NCBI GenBank assembly: GCA_963766295.1
Contig: CAVXYW010000002.1
Span: 1,984,001 to 2,048,000 of the forward strand
From: JBBDRJ01 sp963766295
GTDB taxonomy: Bacteria; Actinomycetota; JAICYB01
Length of the DNA stretch: 64,000 bases
Reading direction: 5' to 3'
Numbering within the stretch: position 1 is the first letter of the stretch; each line of letters begins with the position of its first letter. A program made the position numbers and the translations under genes. This document shows, in pieces, positions 8,280 through 19,260 of the stretch. Below the pieces are notes generated by a model, which worked only from the letters and a program-made list of their open reading frames with translations, did no database searches and was not told where the DNA came from.

Positions 8280-9116
8280 CTATTCCTTTGATCCTTCGGC
8301 GGGTGCGGCGGGTGCGGCAGGTGCGGCAGGTGCGGCAGGTGCGGCGGGTGTATCGCCGTTGGGGGCATCCGTTGTCGTTGTTTCGGTGGCCACCGCGCCT
8401 TCGGCCTCGGCGGGACGCTGACGGCGAGCCGTGCGGCGCCGCACACGTTCCTTGGCGGCCTGGCGGATCCGCTCCTCTTCACCACTCGGGAGGATCTCGC
8501 CCCGGTAGATCCAGACCTTACAGCCGATGCGGCCGTATTTGGTGCGCGACTCGTAGAACCCGTAATCGACGTCGGCGCGAAGCGTGGTGAGTGGCACCCG
8601 GCCCTCGCGGTACATCTCGCGGCGGGCCATCTCGGCTCCCGCGAGGCGTCCGGAGCACTGCACCTTGATGCCCTTGGCGCCCGCACGCATGCAGTCCTGT
8701 ACGGCCCGGCGCATCGCACGACGGAAAGAGATGCGACCGGCGATCTGCTCGGCGATGGCCTGAGCAACGAGAACCGCTTCGAGCCCTGGCTGCTGCACTT
8801 CGAGCGCGTCCACGCGAACCTCGGTCGTACCCGTCATCTCTTGGATCTTTTGCTTGAGGTGCTCGACCTCGGCTCCCCGGCGACCGATAACGATGCCCGG
8901 ACGTGCCGTGTGGATGTCCACGCGGACGCGATCGCGCGTCCGCTCGATATCGACGCGCGAGATCATGCCGTGCGGAAGCTCTTTCTTTATGTAGTCGCGG
9001 ATGGCCAAATCCTCGTGGAGGTAGGTCTTGTACTCCTTGCCCTCCGCGAACCACTTGGCTTTCCAGTCGGTGGTTATGCCGAGCCGGAATCCATATGGAT
9101 TGATCTTCTGTCCCAC
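8280..9116 (-). CDS. rpsC: 30S ribosomal protein S3 with Ala/Pro repeat tail
   Basis: S3 forms the mRNA entry tunnel with S4 and S5. It starts MGQKINPYGFRLG; the KH domain (VIGRRGAEVEHLKQKI) is near residues 76-95 and the C domain (GAKGIKVQCSGRLAGAEMAR) near 145-170. At 278 residues it is longer than E. coli S3 (233): the last ~60 residues are acidic/Ala/Thr-rich and end in a tandem Ala-Ala-Pro repeat encoded by 9-nt DNA repeats. The stop lies 4 nt before rplP. Confidence 0.95.
   Translation of the reverse strand: MGQKINPYGFRLGITTDWKAKWFAEGKEYKTYLHEDLAIRDYIKKELPHGMISRVDIERTRDRVRVDIHTARPGIVIGRRGAEVEHLKQKIQEMTGTTEVRVDALEVQQPGLEAVLVAQAIAEQIAGRISFRRAMRRAVQDCMRAGAKGIKVQCSGRLAGAEMARREMYREGRVPLTTLRADVDYGFYESRTKYGRIGCKVWIYRGEILPSGEEERIRQAAKERVRRRTARRQRPAEAEGAVATETTTTDAPNGDTPAAPAAPAAPAAPAAPAEGSKE
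8300..8348. repeat. tandem 9-nt repeat at the 3' end of rpsC
   Basis: About five and a half copies of GGTGCGGCR (plus strand) are arrayed head to tail, with units differing only at the last base. They encode the Ala/Pro repeat of the S3 tail. The unit is a multiple of three, so copy number can change by slippage without breaking the frame. Confidence 0.85.
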
Positions 9117-9478
9117 TAGTCGGCCTCTCGTGCTCTAACGACGACGGTGATGTGTGCCGTCGGCTTGTGGATGCGGTTGGCACGTCCGTACGCGCGAGGT
9201 ATCCAGCGCTTGATGCGGATCCCCTCGTCGACGACCGCCTTGTGGATGTAAAGCCTGTCCTCTGGGAGGTCGAAGTTGTGGGTCGCATTTGCGACGGCGG
9301 ATTCGAGAACCTTCGATACAAGCCGCGCGCCCTTAAGAGGAGTGAAGGCAAGCAGACGCCGAGCCTCGAGCAGAGGCTTGCCGCGGATGATGTCCACAGC
9401 CCTCCGCGTCTTGATCGGGGACGAGCGAACCCACTTGGCCACAGCTCGTCCTTCTCTGACGTTGGCGTTGGTTGCCAT
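9116..9478 (-). CDS. rplV: 50S ribosomal protein L22
   Basis: L22 lines the exit tunnel with a beta-hairpin that forms the constriction with L4. VRSSPIKTRRAVDIIRGK and the hairpin segment GIRIKRWIPRAYGRANRIHK are conserved; the 120-residue length is normal. Its stop shares a base with the rpsC start codon. Confidence 0.96.
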   Translation of the reverse strand: MATNANVREGRAVAKWVRSSPIKTRRAVDIIRGKPLLEARRLLAFTPLKGARLVSKVLESAVANATHNFDLPEDRLYIHKAVVDEGIRIKRWIPRAYGRANRIHKPTAHITVVVRAREAD

Positions 9479-9480
9479 CT

Positions 9481-9762
9481 CTACCGCACCCTCGACGCTC
9501 TTTCGGACGCACCGTGCTTGCGGTAAGTGCGAGTGACGGCGAACTCGCCGAGCTTGTGCCCGACCATCGCCTCGGTGATGAACACCGGAACGTGCTTGCG
9601 CCCGTCGTGGACGGCGATCGTGTGACCGACCATCTCCGGCGTGATCGTCGAACGGCGTGACCATGTGCGGATCACGCGACGCTCACCGCGAGTGTTCATC
9701 TGCTCGACCTTCTTCTTGAGAGGCTCGTCCACGAACGGGCCCTTCTTCAGGCTTCGCGGCAT
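9481..9762 (-). CDS. rpsS: 30S ribosomal protein S19
   Basis: S19 sits in the 30S head with S13. MPRSLKKGPFVDEPLKKKV and GHKLGEFAVTRTYRKHG are signatures; 93 residues. It lies two nucleotides before rplV. Confidence 0.97.
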   Translation of the reverse strand: MPRSLKKGPFVDEPLKKKVEQMNTRGERRVIRTWSRRSTITPEMVGHTIAVHDGRKHVPVFITEAMVGHKLGEFAVTRTYRKHGASERASRVR

Positions 9763-9765
9763 CCT

Positions 9766-10599
9766 CTATCGCCTCTTCCGCTTCTCACGCCGACGCACGA
9801 TGAACTTGCTGGACGGCTTGCGCTTGGACCGCGTGCGGCGTTCGAGCTTGCCCCACGGGCTCGAGGGCGGACGCCCACCCGAAGACTTGCCCTCGCCACC
9901 ACCGAGAGGGTGATCGACGGGGTTCATGGCCACACCACGTACCTTCGGCCGGCGTCCCTTCCAGCGGTTGCGACCGGCCTTGCCGATCTTCACCTGCTCG
10001 TGCTCGGAGTTGCCGACCTGGCCGATCGTCGCCTTGCACCGGATGTGAACGAGACGGATCTCGCCCGACGGCATGCGCACGTTGGCGTAATCCTTCTCCT
10101 TCGCCATCAGCTGCACGGACACACCGGCCGAGCGCGCGATACGTCCGCCTTGACCGGGGACGAGCTCCACGTTGTGGATAACGGTTCCGTCGGGGATGTT
10201 CGCCAGCGGCAAAGAGTTGCCGGGCTTTATCTCCGACTTCGGCCCGGAACGGACCGTGTCGCCGACCTTCAGATTGTCGGGCGAAAGGATGTAGCGCTTC
10301 TCGCCGTCGGCGTAAGCGAGCAAAGCGATCCGCGCCGAGCGGTTCGGGTCGTACTCGATGGCCTGGACCTTGGCGGGGATCACGTCTTTGTCTCGCCGGA
10401 AATCGATGACCCTGAGCTTTCGCTTGTGACCGCCGCCTCGGCGACGAGAAGTGATGCGGCCGTGCACGTTGCGGCCGTTGGTGCGCCGTTTGCTGACGGT
10501 CAGCTGCTTCTCTGGCTTCTTCTTGGTCAGCTCATCGAAGGACGCGACGGTTTGGAACCGGCGTCCGGCTGATGTTGGTTTTCTTTGACGTGTCGGCAT
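9766..10599 (-). CDS. rplB: 50S ribosomal protein L2
   Basis: L2 supports the peptidyl-transferase centre. Visible are the GRNVHGRITSRRRGGGHKRK motif, the OB and SH3-like domains, and the C-terminal VRGVAMNPVDHPLGGGEGKSSG-like loop with the conserved histidine. Length is 277 residues, as expected. It follows rplW by 2 nt. Confidence 0.97.
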   Translation of the reverse strand: MPTRQRKPTSAGRRFQTVASFDELTKKKPEKQLTVSKRRTNGRNVHGRITSRRRGGGHKRKLRVIDFRRDKDVIPAKVQAIEYDPNRSARIALLAYADGEKRYILSPDNLKVGDTVRSGPKSEIKPGNSLPLANIPDGTVIHNVELVPGQGGRIARSAGVSVQLMAKEKDYANVRMPSGEIRLVHIRCKATIGQVGNSEHEQVKIGKAGRNRWKGRRPKVRGVAMNPVDHPLGGGEGKSSGGRPPSSPWGKLERRTRSKRKPSSKFIVRRREKRKRR

Positions 10600-10601
10600 G
10601 T

Positions 10602-10889
10602 TTAAGCCTCGAAGATCGCGATCTTCTCGCCCTCGGCGAGAGTTACGACGGCACGACGCGAGTCGGAACGCGTGCCGCGGACGAATCGGCGGCGCACGGA
10701 CTTACCGCGACGGTGAAGCGTGTTGACGCTGCGCACCCGCACGTTCCAGATCTGCTCGACCGCACGGCGGATGTCCGGCTTGGTCGATCCGGGGGCCACG
10801 ACAAAGGTGTATTTGCCCTTCTCCGCTTCGGAGTAAGTCTTCTCGGAGACGATCGGCGAGATGATGATGTCGCGGGCGTCCTTGGTCAC
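10602..10889 (-). CDS. rplW: 50S ribosomal protein L23
   Basis: L23 surrounds the tunnel exit and docks trigger factor and SRP. DIIISPIVSEKTYSEAEKGKY and IRRAVEQIWNVRVRSVNTL are typical; 95 residues. The GTG start overlaps the end of the rplD part by 4 nt (GTGA). Confidence 0.95.
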   Translation of the reverse strand: MTKDARDIIISPIVSEKTYSEAEKGKYTFVVAPGSTKPDIRRAVEQIWNVRVRSVNTLHRRGKSVRRRFVRGTRSDSRRAVVTLAEGEKIAIFEA

Positions 10890-12196
10890 GATTCTTCACC
10901 GCCAGAGGCTTGTTTCGCCTTACCCGAGGAACGCGACTGCAGAGACTCGAGGGCGGCCTTGCCGAACACGAGCCAGTCGGCGTTGAGGATGTCGTAGACG
11001 TTGAGCTGGTGCTCGGCGATCACGTGAACATGCGGAAGGTTGCGGAAGGAGTAAGCGACCTTGACGTCGTCGTCGGAGGTCGTCAGGACGACCAACGCCT
11101 TGCCGTCCACGTTCCAGGCTTTCAGCGCGGCCACTGCTTCCTTCGTCTTCGGCTTGTCGAAGCCGAACCCGTCAACCACGACGACGCGCGCATCGCGTAA
11201 CCGCGCCGAAAGCGCGGAGCGCAAGGCGAGTGCCTTCATCTTCTTGGGAACGGAAACGGAATGATCGCGGGGCTTCGGGCCGAAAGTGACGCCTCCACCC
11301 TTCCATTGGGGCTCCCGCGACGAACCGTGACGTGCACGGCCCGTGCCCTTCTGGCGCCAAGGCTTCGCGCCGCCACCACGCACCTCTGCACGCGTTTTTG
11401 TCGAGTGCGTACCGGCGCGCGCCGCGGCTAGTTGTGCCGTCACGACCTGGTGCATAAGCGGGACGTTGATCTTCGCCGAAAAAACGGAGTCATCGAGCGC
11501 CACTTCGCCCGACTCCGAACCCGCGGGATTCAAGACTTTGAGGTTCACAGCGGTTTCCTGAACTGCCGACCGGACGATCACAAGACCGCCGACGGGGCCG
11601 GGAACGGCGCCCTTGACCAAGATGAGGTTGCGTTCCGAGTCGACGCGCACAACTTCGAGATTGAGCATCGTCACACGTTCGTGACCCATGCGGCCGGCCA
11701 TCTTCTGGCCCTTGAAAACGTGGTGAGGTGTCGTGCCGGCACCGATCGAGCCCGGTGTTCGGTGCTTGCGCTCGGTGCCGTGACTCGCGCCCAGTCCGTG
11801 GAATCCATGGCGTTTCATAACGCCGGCGAAGCCTTTGCCCTTAGAGGTGCCGATGACGTCGGCCAATTCGCCAGCCTCGAACAGATCGGCTTTGACCTCC
11901 TGCCCCACTTGGTACTGCGACGCATCGGCAACGCGCAGCTCGACCAGATGCCGGTGCGGATCGAGCTTTTTGGTCATCAGATGCCCGAGTTCCGGCTTGT
12001 TGAGCTTGTTCTCCCTTATCTCGCCGAAGGCGAGCTGGATGGCCGAGTAGCCGTCGCGCGCCGGTGTTCGCACCTGCGCGATACGGCAGGGTCCGGCTTC
12101 GATCGCGGTGACCGGGATGGCGCGAGACGCGTCATCGAAGATCTGCGTCATACCGAGCTTCCGGCCGAGGATCCCCTTCGTGACGACGGCCATCAC
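10886..12196 (-). CDS. rplC-rplD: ribosomal proteins L3 and L4 in one reading frame (apparent rplC-rplD fusion)
   Basis: One 436-codon frame contains a complete L3 (residues 1-216: GILGRKLGMTQIF, GFAGVMKRHGFHG, PGSIGAGTTPHHVFKGQKMAGRMG) followed without a stop by a complete L4 (from residue 217: AVNLKVLNPAG, GGGAKPWRQKGTGRARHGS, LNVYDILNADWLV). Both parts have normal length. The junction codon is GTG at 11548, with AGGA seven nucleotides upstream, so L4 could start internally. A TGA overlaps that GTG in the +1 frame, exactly like the GTGA/ATGA junctions between neighbours, so a single 1-nt indel in the L3 tail would also explain the fusion. Both proteins are certain; the covalent fusion is not. 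Confidence 0.85.
   Translation of the reverse strand: MMAVVTKGILGRKLGMTQIFDDASRAIPVTAIEAGPCRIAQVRTPARDGYSAIQLAFGEIRENKLNKPELGHLMTKKLDPHRHLVELRVADASQYQVGQEVKADLFEAGELADVIGTSKGKGFAGVMKRHGFHGLGASHGTERKHRTPGSIGAGTTPHHVFKGQKMAGRMGHERVTMLNLEVVRVDSERNLILVKGAVPGPVGGLVIVRSAVQETAVNLKVLNPAGSESGEVALDDSVFSAKINVPLMHQVVTAQLAAARAGTHSTKTRAEVRGGGAKPWRQKGTGRARHGSSREPQWKGGGVTFGPKPRDHSVSVPKKMKALALRSALSARLRDARVVVVDGFGFDKPKTKEAVAALKAWNVDGKALVVLTTSDDDVKVAYSFRNLPHVHVIAEHQLNVYDILNADWLVFGKAALESLQSRSSGKAKQASGGEES
11546..11559 (-). promoter_or_regulatory. internal ribosome-binding site and GTG start for L4
   Basis: AGGA at 11556-11559 stands 7 nt before the in-frame GTG at 11546-11548 at the L3/L4 junction. It would allow separate L4 synthesis of about 220 residues even if L3 reads through. 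Confidence 0.6.
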
Positions 12197-12197
12197 G

Positions 12198-12533
12198 TCA
12201 CCTACTGCCGACGCCCGGAAGCTTGATCTCGATGCCGACGCCGGCGGGAAGTTCCAGCCGCGTCAGGTCTTCGATGGTTCGAGGTGTGGGATCGACTACA
12301 TCGATGAGCCGTCGATGCGTCCGCATCTCGAAATGCTCACGCGCGTCCTTGTCCTTATGCGGAGAAGTCGTGACGCAGTAGATCTCTCGCTGTGTAGGAA
12401 GTGGAACGGGACCCGAAACTCGGGCCCCGGAGCGCAAAACGGTGTCGACGATGCGCTTCGCCGACAGGTCGACGACCTCGTGGTCGAACGCCTGCAGGCG
12501 GATGCGGATGCGCTGTGTCGACGAAGCTGCCAT
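12198..12533 (-). CDS. rpsJ: 30S ribosomal protein S10
   Basis: S10 is a 30S head protein that also forms the NusB-NusE antitermination complex. RIRIRLQAFDHEVVDLSAKRIVDT, the PLPTQREIYCVTTSPHKDKDAREHFEMRTH-type segment and the C-terminal LPAGVGIEIKL are conserved. Length is 111 residues with a short N-terminal extension. It is the first gene of the S10 block and lies 58 nt after tuf. Confidence 0.96.
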   Translation of the reverse strand: MAASSTQRIRIRLQAFDHEVVDLSAKRIVDTVLRSGARVSGPVPLPTQREIYCVTTSPHKDKDAREHFEMRTHRRLIDVVDPTPRTIEDLTRLELPAGVGIEIKLPGVGSR

Positions 12534-12591
12534 TTCTCTTTTCGCTGGTCCTTATCGCTGTGCCTCTTGGGTTACTTGGTGCCTTCTTCGA

Positions 12592-13785
<1,194 letters not shown>

Positions 13786-13833
13786 GCTTCCTTCCCTTTC
13801 CTTCGGACTGTAGTTTTGCTCTCCGAACGGCCT

Positions 13834-13892
13834 AAGACCGCCGACCGGGCGGTTCGGGAGCGATGCTCCCGCCTTCACGGATCAGCGGTCTT
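13834..13892 (-). promoter_or_regulatory. structured leader between fusA and tuf
   Basis: An outer stem AAGACCGC (13885-13892, minus strand) pairs with GCGGTCTT (13834-13841) and encloses a second perfect 7-bp hairpin, CGGGAGC-ATC-GCTCCCG (13855-13871). It sits ahead of tuf. It could be a processing site, partial terminator or stabilising element; I see no clear -35/-10 pair beside it. Confidence 0.45.
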
Positions 13893-13899
13893 GTTGTAC

Positions 13900-16059
<2,160 letters not shown>

Positions 16060-16157
16060 GTCTGCTTCCTTTTCCATTTCCTCTTCTCGTTCGCCGCGCA
16101 CCGCGGCAAAGCGCCCGGCCAGGTGCCGACCCGGCCGCGCGTGTTGCGGTTAGGGGA

Positions 16158-16628
16158 TTACCAGCGGTAGTGAGCGAAGGCGCGGTTCGCCTCCGCCATG
16201 CGGTGCTGGTCCTCGCGCTTCTTCACGGCGGCGCCGGTGCCCTGGAGCGCATCCAGCAGCTCCGAGCTCAGCTTGTCCGCCATGCCCTTTCCTTTGCGAT
16301 CCTGCGCTACGCCCACGATCCATCGGATCGCAAGTGATGTGCCGCGTCGCTGCGGGACTTCGACGGGCACCTGATAGGTGGCACCACCGACGCGCCGCGA
16401 GCGGACCTCGAGCATGGGCTTCACGTTGTCGATCGCTTTCTTCAATGCAGGGACGGGCTCCATGCCCGAACGCTGTTGCAACTGGTCGAGCGCGCTATAG
16501 ACGATCCGCTCGGCGAGCGTCTTCTTCCCGCTCTGCATGACTTTGTTGACGAGCTGGGCCACCAACCGGTCTTGATGGATCGGATCGGGACGAAGCTCCC
16601 GCTTCGGAACGGCTCCGCGACGAGGCAT
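16158..16628 (-). CDS. rpsG: 30S ribosomal protein S7
   Basis: S7 nucleates the 30S head and contacts the E-site tRNA. MPRRGAVPKRELRPDPIHQDRLVAQLVNKVM-type N-terminus, GGATYQVPVEV and ANRAFAHYRW at the C-terminus are signatures. Length is 156 residues. It lies 2 nt after rpsL. Confidence 0.97.
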   Translation of the reverse strand: MPRRGAVPKRELRPDPIHQDRLVAQLVNKVMQSGKKTLAERIVYSALDQLQQRSGMEPVPALKKAIDNVKPMLEVRSRRVGGATYQVPVEVPQRRGTSLAIRWIVGVAQDRKGKGMADKLSSELLDALQGTGAAVKKREDQHRMAEANRAFAHYRW

Positions 16629-16630
16629 CT

Positions 16631-17002
<372 letters not shown>

Positions 17003-17102
17003 GTCGGTATCCCTTACTTATGTAAATTGCCCGGCCCGGCGGGTGCCGGACGGAACAAGCGAACGCCCGGAGCCTGCACCTCAGGGGCCGGACGAGCGAA
17101 CA

Positions 17103-17132
17103 AAACTAACAGCGCGCCCAGCATAGCGTCAA
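17103..17132 (-). promoter_or_regulatory. promoter for the rpsL-rpsG-fusA-tuf operon
   Basis: TTGACG (17127-17132, minus strand) and TAGTTT (17103-17108, fitting actinobacterial TANNNT) are separated by 18 nt. The start of transcription would lie about 95 nt upstream of the rpsL GTG, leaving a GC-rich leader that can fold (CCGGCACCCGCCGG region). Confidence 0.6.
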
Positions 17133-17150
17133 CGCCCGCCTAGAAAGTCA

Positions 17151-17185
17151 GCGGCCGCCGGTGCCAAACAGGCACCGGCGGCCGC
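17151..17185 (-). terminator. strong hairpin after amt
   Basis: A perfect 15-bp inverted repeat, GCGGCCGCCGGTGCC and its complement, with a 5-nt loop lies 17 nt after the amt stop. It is followed on the minus strand by TGACTTTCT, a weak T-tract. It should insulate the str operon promoter from amt transcription. Confidence 0.8.
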
Positions 17186-17202
17186 TGGGTGGGTCGGTTG
17201 GC

Positions 17203-18657
17203 TTACGACCGTCCGGCCGTAGCCTCCAACTTTGCACCATCGGACATCGCGACAAGGTCGGCGCGCGCTTTGGCCAGGGTGTCTGGTGTGGCTGCGCCCG
17301 CGGGACCAAGAAAGGTCTCGGGGTAACCGAACATCCCATGCTCGCCGATGTCTAGGCCCTCGAGCTCCTCTTCGGGCTTGACGCGTAGGCCGATCACATA
17401 CTTTATGCCGCCGAAGATGATCAACGAGGCGACAACCGTCCAGCCGAAAACGGCCACGACACCGAGCGCCTGTGTACCGAGCTGCGAGAGCCCGCCGCCG
17501 TAAACAAGCCCTGGGCTGCCGACGCCGGCAGCCTCGACCAGTCGCGGCGAGGCGAACACACCCACCAACAAGGTCCCGAGCGCGCCGCATACGCCGTGCA
17601 CGGAGATCGCACCGACCGGGTCGTCGACCTTGATCCGGTCGAAGAACAGGACTGAGAAAACGACCACCAAACCGGCGGCACCGCCAATAGCGATTGCTGC
17701 CCAGTTCTCGACGAAGGCGCAGCCAGCGGTGATACCCACCAGTCCGGCCAAGGCCCCGTTTGCCGTCATGCCTGCGTCCGGCTTCCCGAACACGATCCAC
17801 GCTGTGGCCAGTGCAACGAGAGCGCCGGCAGCTGCGGCCAAGTTTGTCGTGACGGCGATGTCGCCGATCGAGAGCGTCGCTCCCATGGTCGAGCCGGGGT
17901 TGAATCCGAACCAACCGAACCAGAGAATGAAGACGCCCAAGAAAGCAAGCGGCATGCTGTGACCGGGTATCACTCTCGGTTTTCCGTCCTTGCCGTACTT
18001 ACCGATCCGGGCGCCCAGCATGATCGCGCCCACGAGTGCCGCCCAGCCACCGACGGAGTGGACAACCGTCGAGCCCGCGAAGTCGAGGAACTCCCGCGAG
18101 GCCAACCAGCCGCCGCCCCAGATCCAGTGGCCGGAGATCGGGTAGACGATCCCGGAGATAAGGCCACTGTAGATCAGATAGGCGGAGAACTTTGTCCGCT
18201 CGGCCATCGCTCCGGAAACGATCGTCGCCGCCGTCCCGGCGAAAACGACCTGGAAGAGCCACTTGGCCGTCAAAGGCGGCGTGGCCCAAGACAGCGACGC
18301 GAAAGTTTCCTCGCCCCCGGACAGAAACCAGCCGGACGTACCAACCAGCGCGTTGCCAGCGCCGAACATCAAACCGAACCCGATCGCCCAAAACGCGATC
18401 GATCCGATGCCGAAGTCCATAAGGTTCTTCATCACGATGTTCGCGGCGTTCTTTTGCCGGGTGAACCCGGCCTCGACCATTGCGAAACCCGCCTGCATGA
18501 AGAACACGAGGAAAGCGGCTACCAAGGTCCAGACCGTGTCGGCCAGTACCTTGAGCTCAGTGGTGCTCGGACCTTCCTGCCCCAACGCCACCGGCCCCAG
18601 CAGGAGCAAAACACCTGCCAATAAACCGGCGAACGCCAAACGGCGTTTATTGCCCAT
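17203..18657 (-). CDS. amt: ammonium transporter (Amt/MEP/Rh family)
   Basis: Imports ammonium across the cytoplasmic membrane. A cleavable signal peptide (about residues 1-26, ending VALGQ) precedes eleven hydrophobic spans. The family motif DFAGSTVVHSVGGWAAL carries the first pore histidine and ISVHGVCGALGTL the second; the cytosolic tail EEELEGLDIGEHGMFGYPE is the P-II contact region. Length is 484 residues. An AGGAGG site precedes the ATG. No glnK is adjacent, but GlnR-like pentamers lie 61-110 nt upstream. Confidence 0.95.
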   Translation of the reverse strand: MGNKRRLAFAGLLAGVLLLLGPVALGQEGPSTTELKVLADTVWTLVAAFLVFFMQAGFAMVEAGFTRQKNAANIVMKNLMDFGIGSIAFWAIGFGLMFGAGNALVGTSGWFLSGGEETFASLSWATPPLTAKWLFQVVFAGTAATIVSGAMAERTKFSAYLIYSGLISGIVYPISGHWIWGGGWLASREFLDFAGSTVVHSVGGWAALVGAIMLGARIGKYGKDGKPRVIPGHSMPLAFLGVFILWFGWFGFNPGSTMGATLSIGDIAVTTNLAAAAGALVALATAWIVFGKPDAGMTANGALAGLVGITAGCAFVENWAAIAIGGAAGLVVVFSVLFFDRIKVDDPVGAISVHGVCGALGTLLVGVFASPRLVEAAGVGSPGLVYGGGLSQLGTQALGVVAVFGWTVVASLIIFGGIKYVIGLRVKPEEELEGLDIGEHGMFGYPETFLGPAGAATPDTLAKARADLVAMSDGAKLEATAGRS

Positions 18658-18717
18658 CTACTGCCTCCTCCTATCGACGACGCTTGGAGGAGAGGCTAGG
18701 GGCCGGATGTTGCAGGA

Positions 18718-18767
18718 GTTTCATGCCACGAAACAGACTGGTAACGCATTTGTTTCGGCTAGGTTTC
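18718..18767. promoter_or_regulatory. GlnR-like operator array upstream of amt
   Basis: Five pentamers are helically phased. On the plus strand GTTTC (18718-18722), 7 nt, GAAAC (18730-18734), 6 nt, GTAAC (18741-18745), 6 nt, GTTTC (18752-18756), 6 nt, GTTTC (18763-18767). Actinobacterial GlnR boxes are known as alternating GTnAC and GAAAC half-sites about 6 nt apart. The array lies in the 148-nt gap between amt and the stand-alone regulator gene, upstream of a TAGCCT box (18693-18698) that could be the amt -10. Confidence 0.7.
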
Positions 18768-18805
18768 GCAGTGGGATGCGGGACCGGCAGGTGCAAACGA
18801 AAAGA

Positions 18806-19198
18806 TCAGGCCGATCGGCGTAGGCCGAAGACGTCCATCCGATAGCCCCGGTCACGCACGGTGATGATGAAACGGCCCAGGGGGCCGAGCTGCTGGCGCA
18901 CCCGGCAAACCTCGACGTCGACGGCTCGGGAGCGTTTCGGCAGGTTATCGCCGTGAGCCGCCCGGTACAGATCCTCTCGGGAGACCACGGCGCCGTCGGC
19001 CGCGAGCAGGCCAGCGACCATCTGGATCTTGGAAATGGTCATCGAAAGCGGCTCGCCGTCGACACGGATCTCACACAGATGACCGGGTGAGAGCCATATC
19101 GGCCCGCATCGAACGGCGTCGGGCGCCTCGGGTAGATCGGGAGCGCCAACCGGTGCCGGATCGACCATTGCTCCGAAATTAGCTGCTCTGAGTTTCAC
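18806..19198 (-). CDS. stand-alone OmpR/PhoB-type winged-helix regulator, GlnR-like
   Basis: A 130-residue protein whose C-terminal ~80 residues are an OmpR-type winged helix: LSMTISKIQMVAGLLAADG, AVVSREDLYRAAHG, RAVDVEVCRVRQQLG (recognition helix) and IITVRDRGYRMDV (wing). The N-terminal ~50 residues are too short for a receiver domain. It starts at GTG 19198 with no SD; TAGCGT ends 7 nt upstream, a leaderless layout. GlnR-like pentamers flank it on both sides and amt follows, so nitrogen control is inferred; full-length GlnR is about 230-260 residues. Confidence 0.75.
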   Translation of the reverse strand: MKLRAANFGAMVDPAPVGAPDLPEAPDAVRCGPIWLSPGHLCEIRVDGEPLSMTISKIQMVAGLLAADGAVVSREDLYRAAHGDNLPKRSRAVDVEVCRVRQQLGPLGRFIITVRDRGYRMDVFGLRRSA

Positions 19199-19245
19199 CT
19201 AAGCGACGCTAGGTTTCAGCTTCGTAACCAACGAGGCCCCGTAAC
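19192..19245. promoter_or_regulatory. second GlnR-like operator cluster, divergent intergenic region
   Basis: On the plus strand GTTTC lies at 19192-19196 (overlapping the regulator start), GTTTC at 19213-19217, GTAAC at 19224-19228 (exactly 6 nt away) and GTAAC at 19241-19245. On the minus strand the central pair reads GTTAC-n6-GAAAC, the canonical half operator. It lies over the predicted promoters of both divergent genes and would fit autoregulation. Confidence 0.55.
19205..19210 (-). promoter_or_regulatory. -10 box for a leaderless regulator mRNA
   Basis: TAGCGT (TANNNT) ends 7 nt before the GTG at 19198, so transcription should begin at or next to the start codon. No SD is present, supporting leaderless translation. 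Confidence 0.45.
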
Positions 19246-19246
19246 C

Positions 19247-19252
19247 TACAAT
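19247..19252 (+). promoter_or_regulatory. -10 box for a leaderless lipoprotein mRNA
   Basis: TACAAT lies 8 nt before the ATG at 19261 and no SD is seen between them, so the transcript is probably leaderless or nearly so. The GTAAC at 19241-19245 touches this box. Confidence 0.5.
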
Positions 19253-19260
19253 CGCTCCTC

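Noticed and set aside
8290..8350. Short repeat resembling a CRISPR array
   Set aside because: Units are contiguous 9-mers without spacers and code for the S3 tail.
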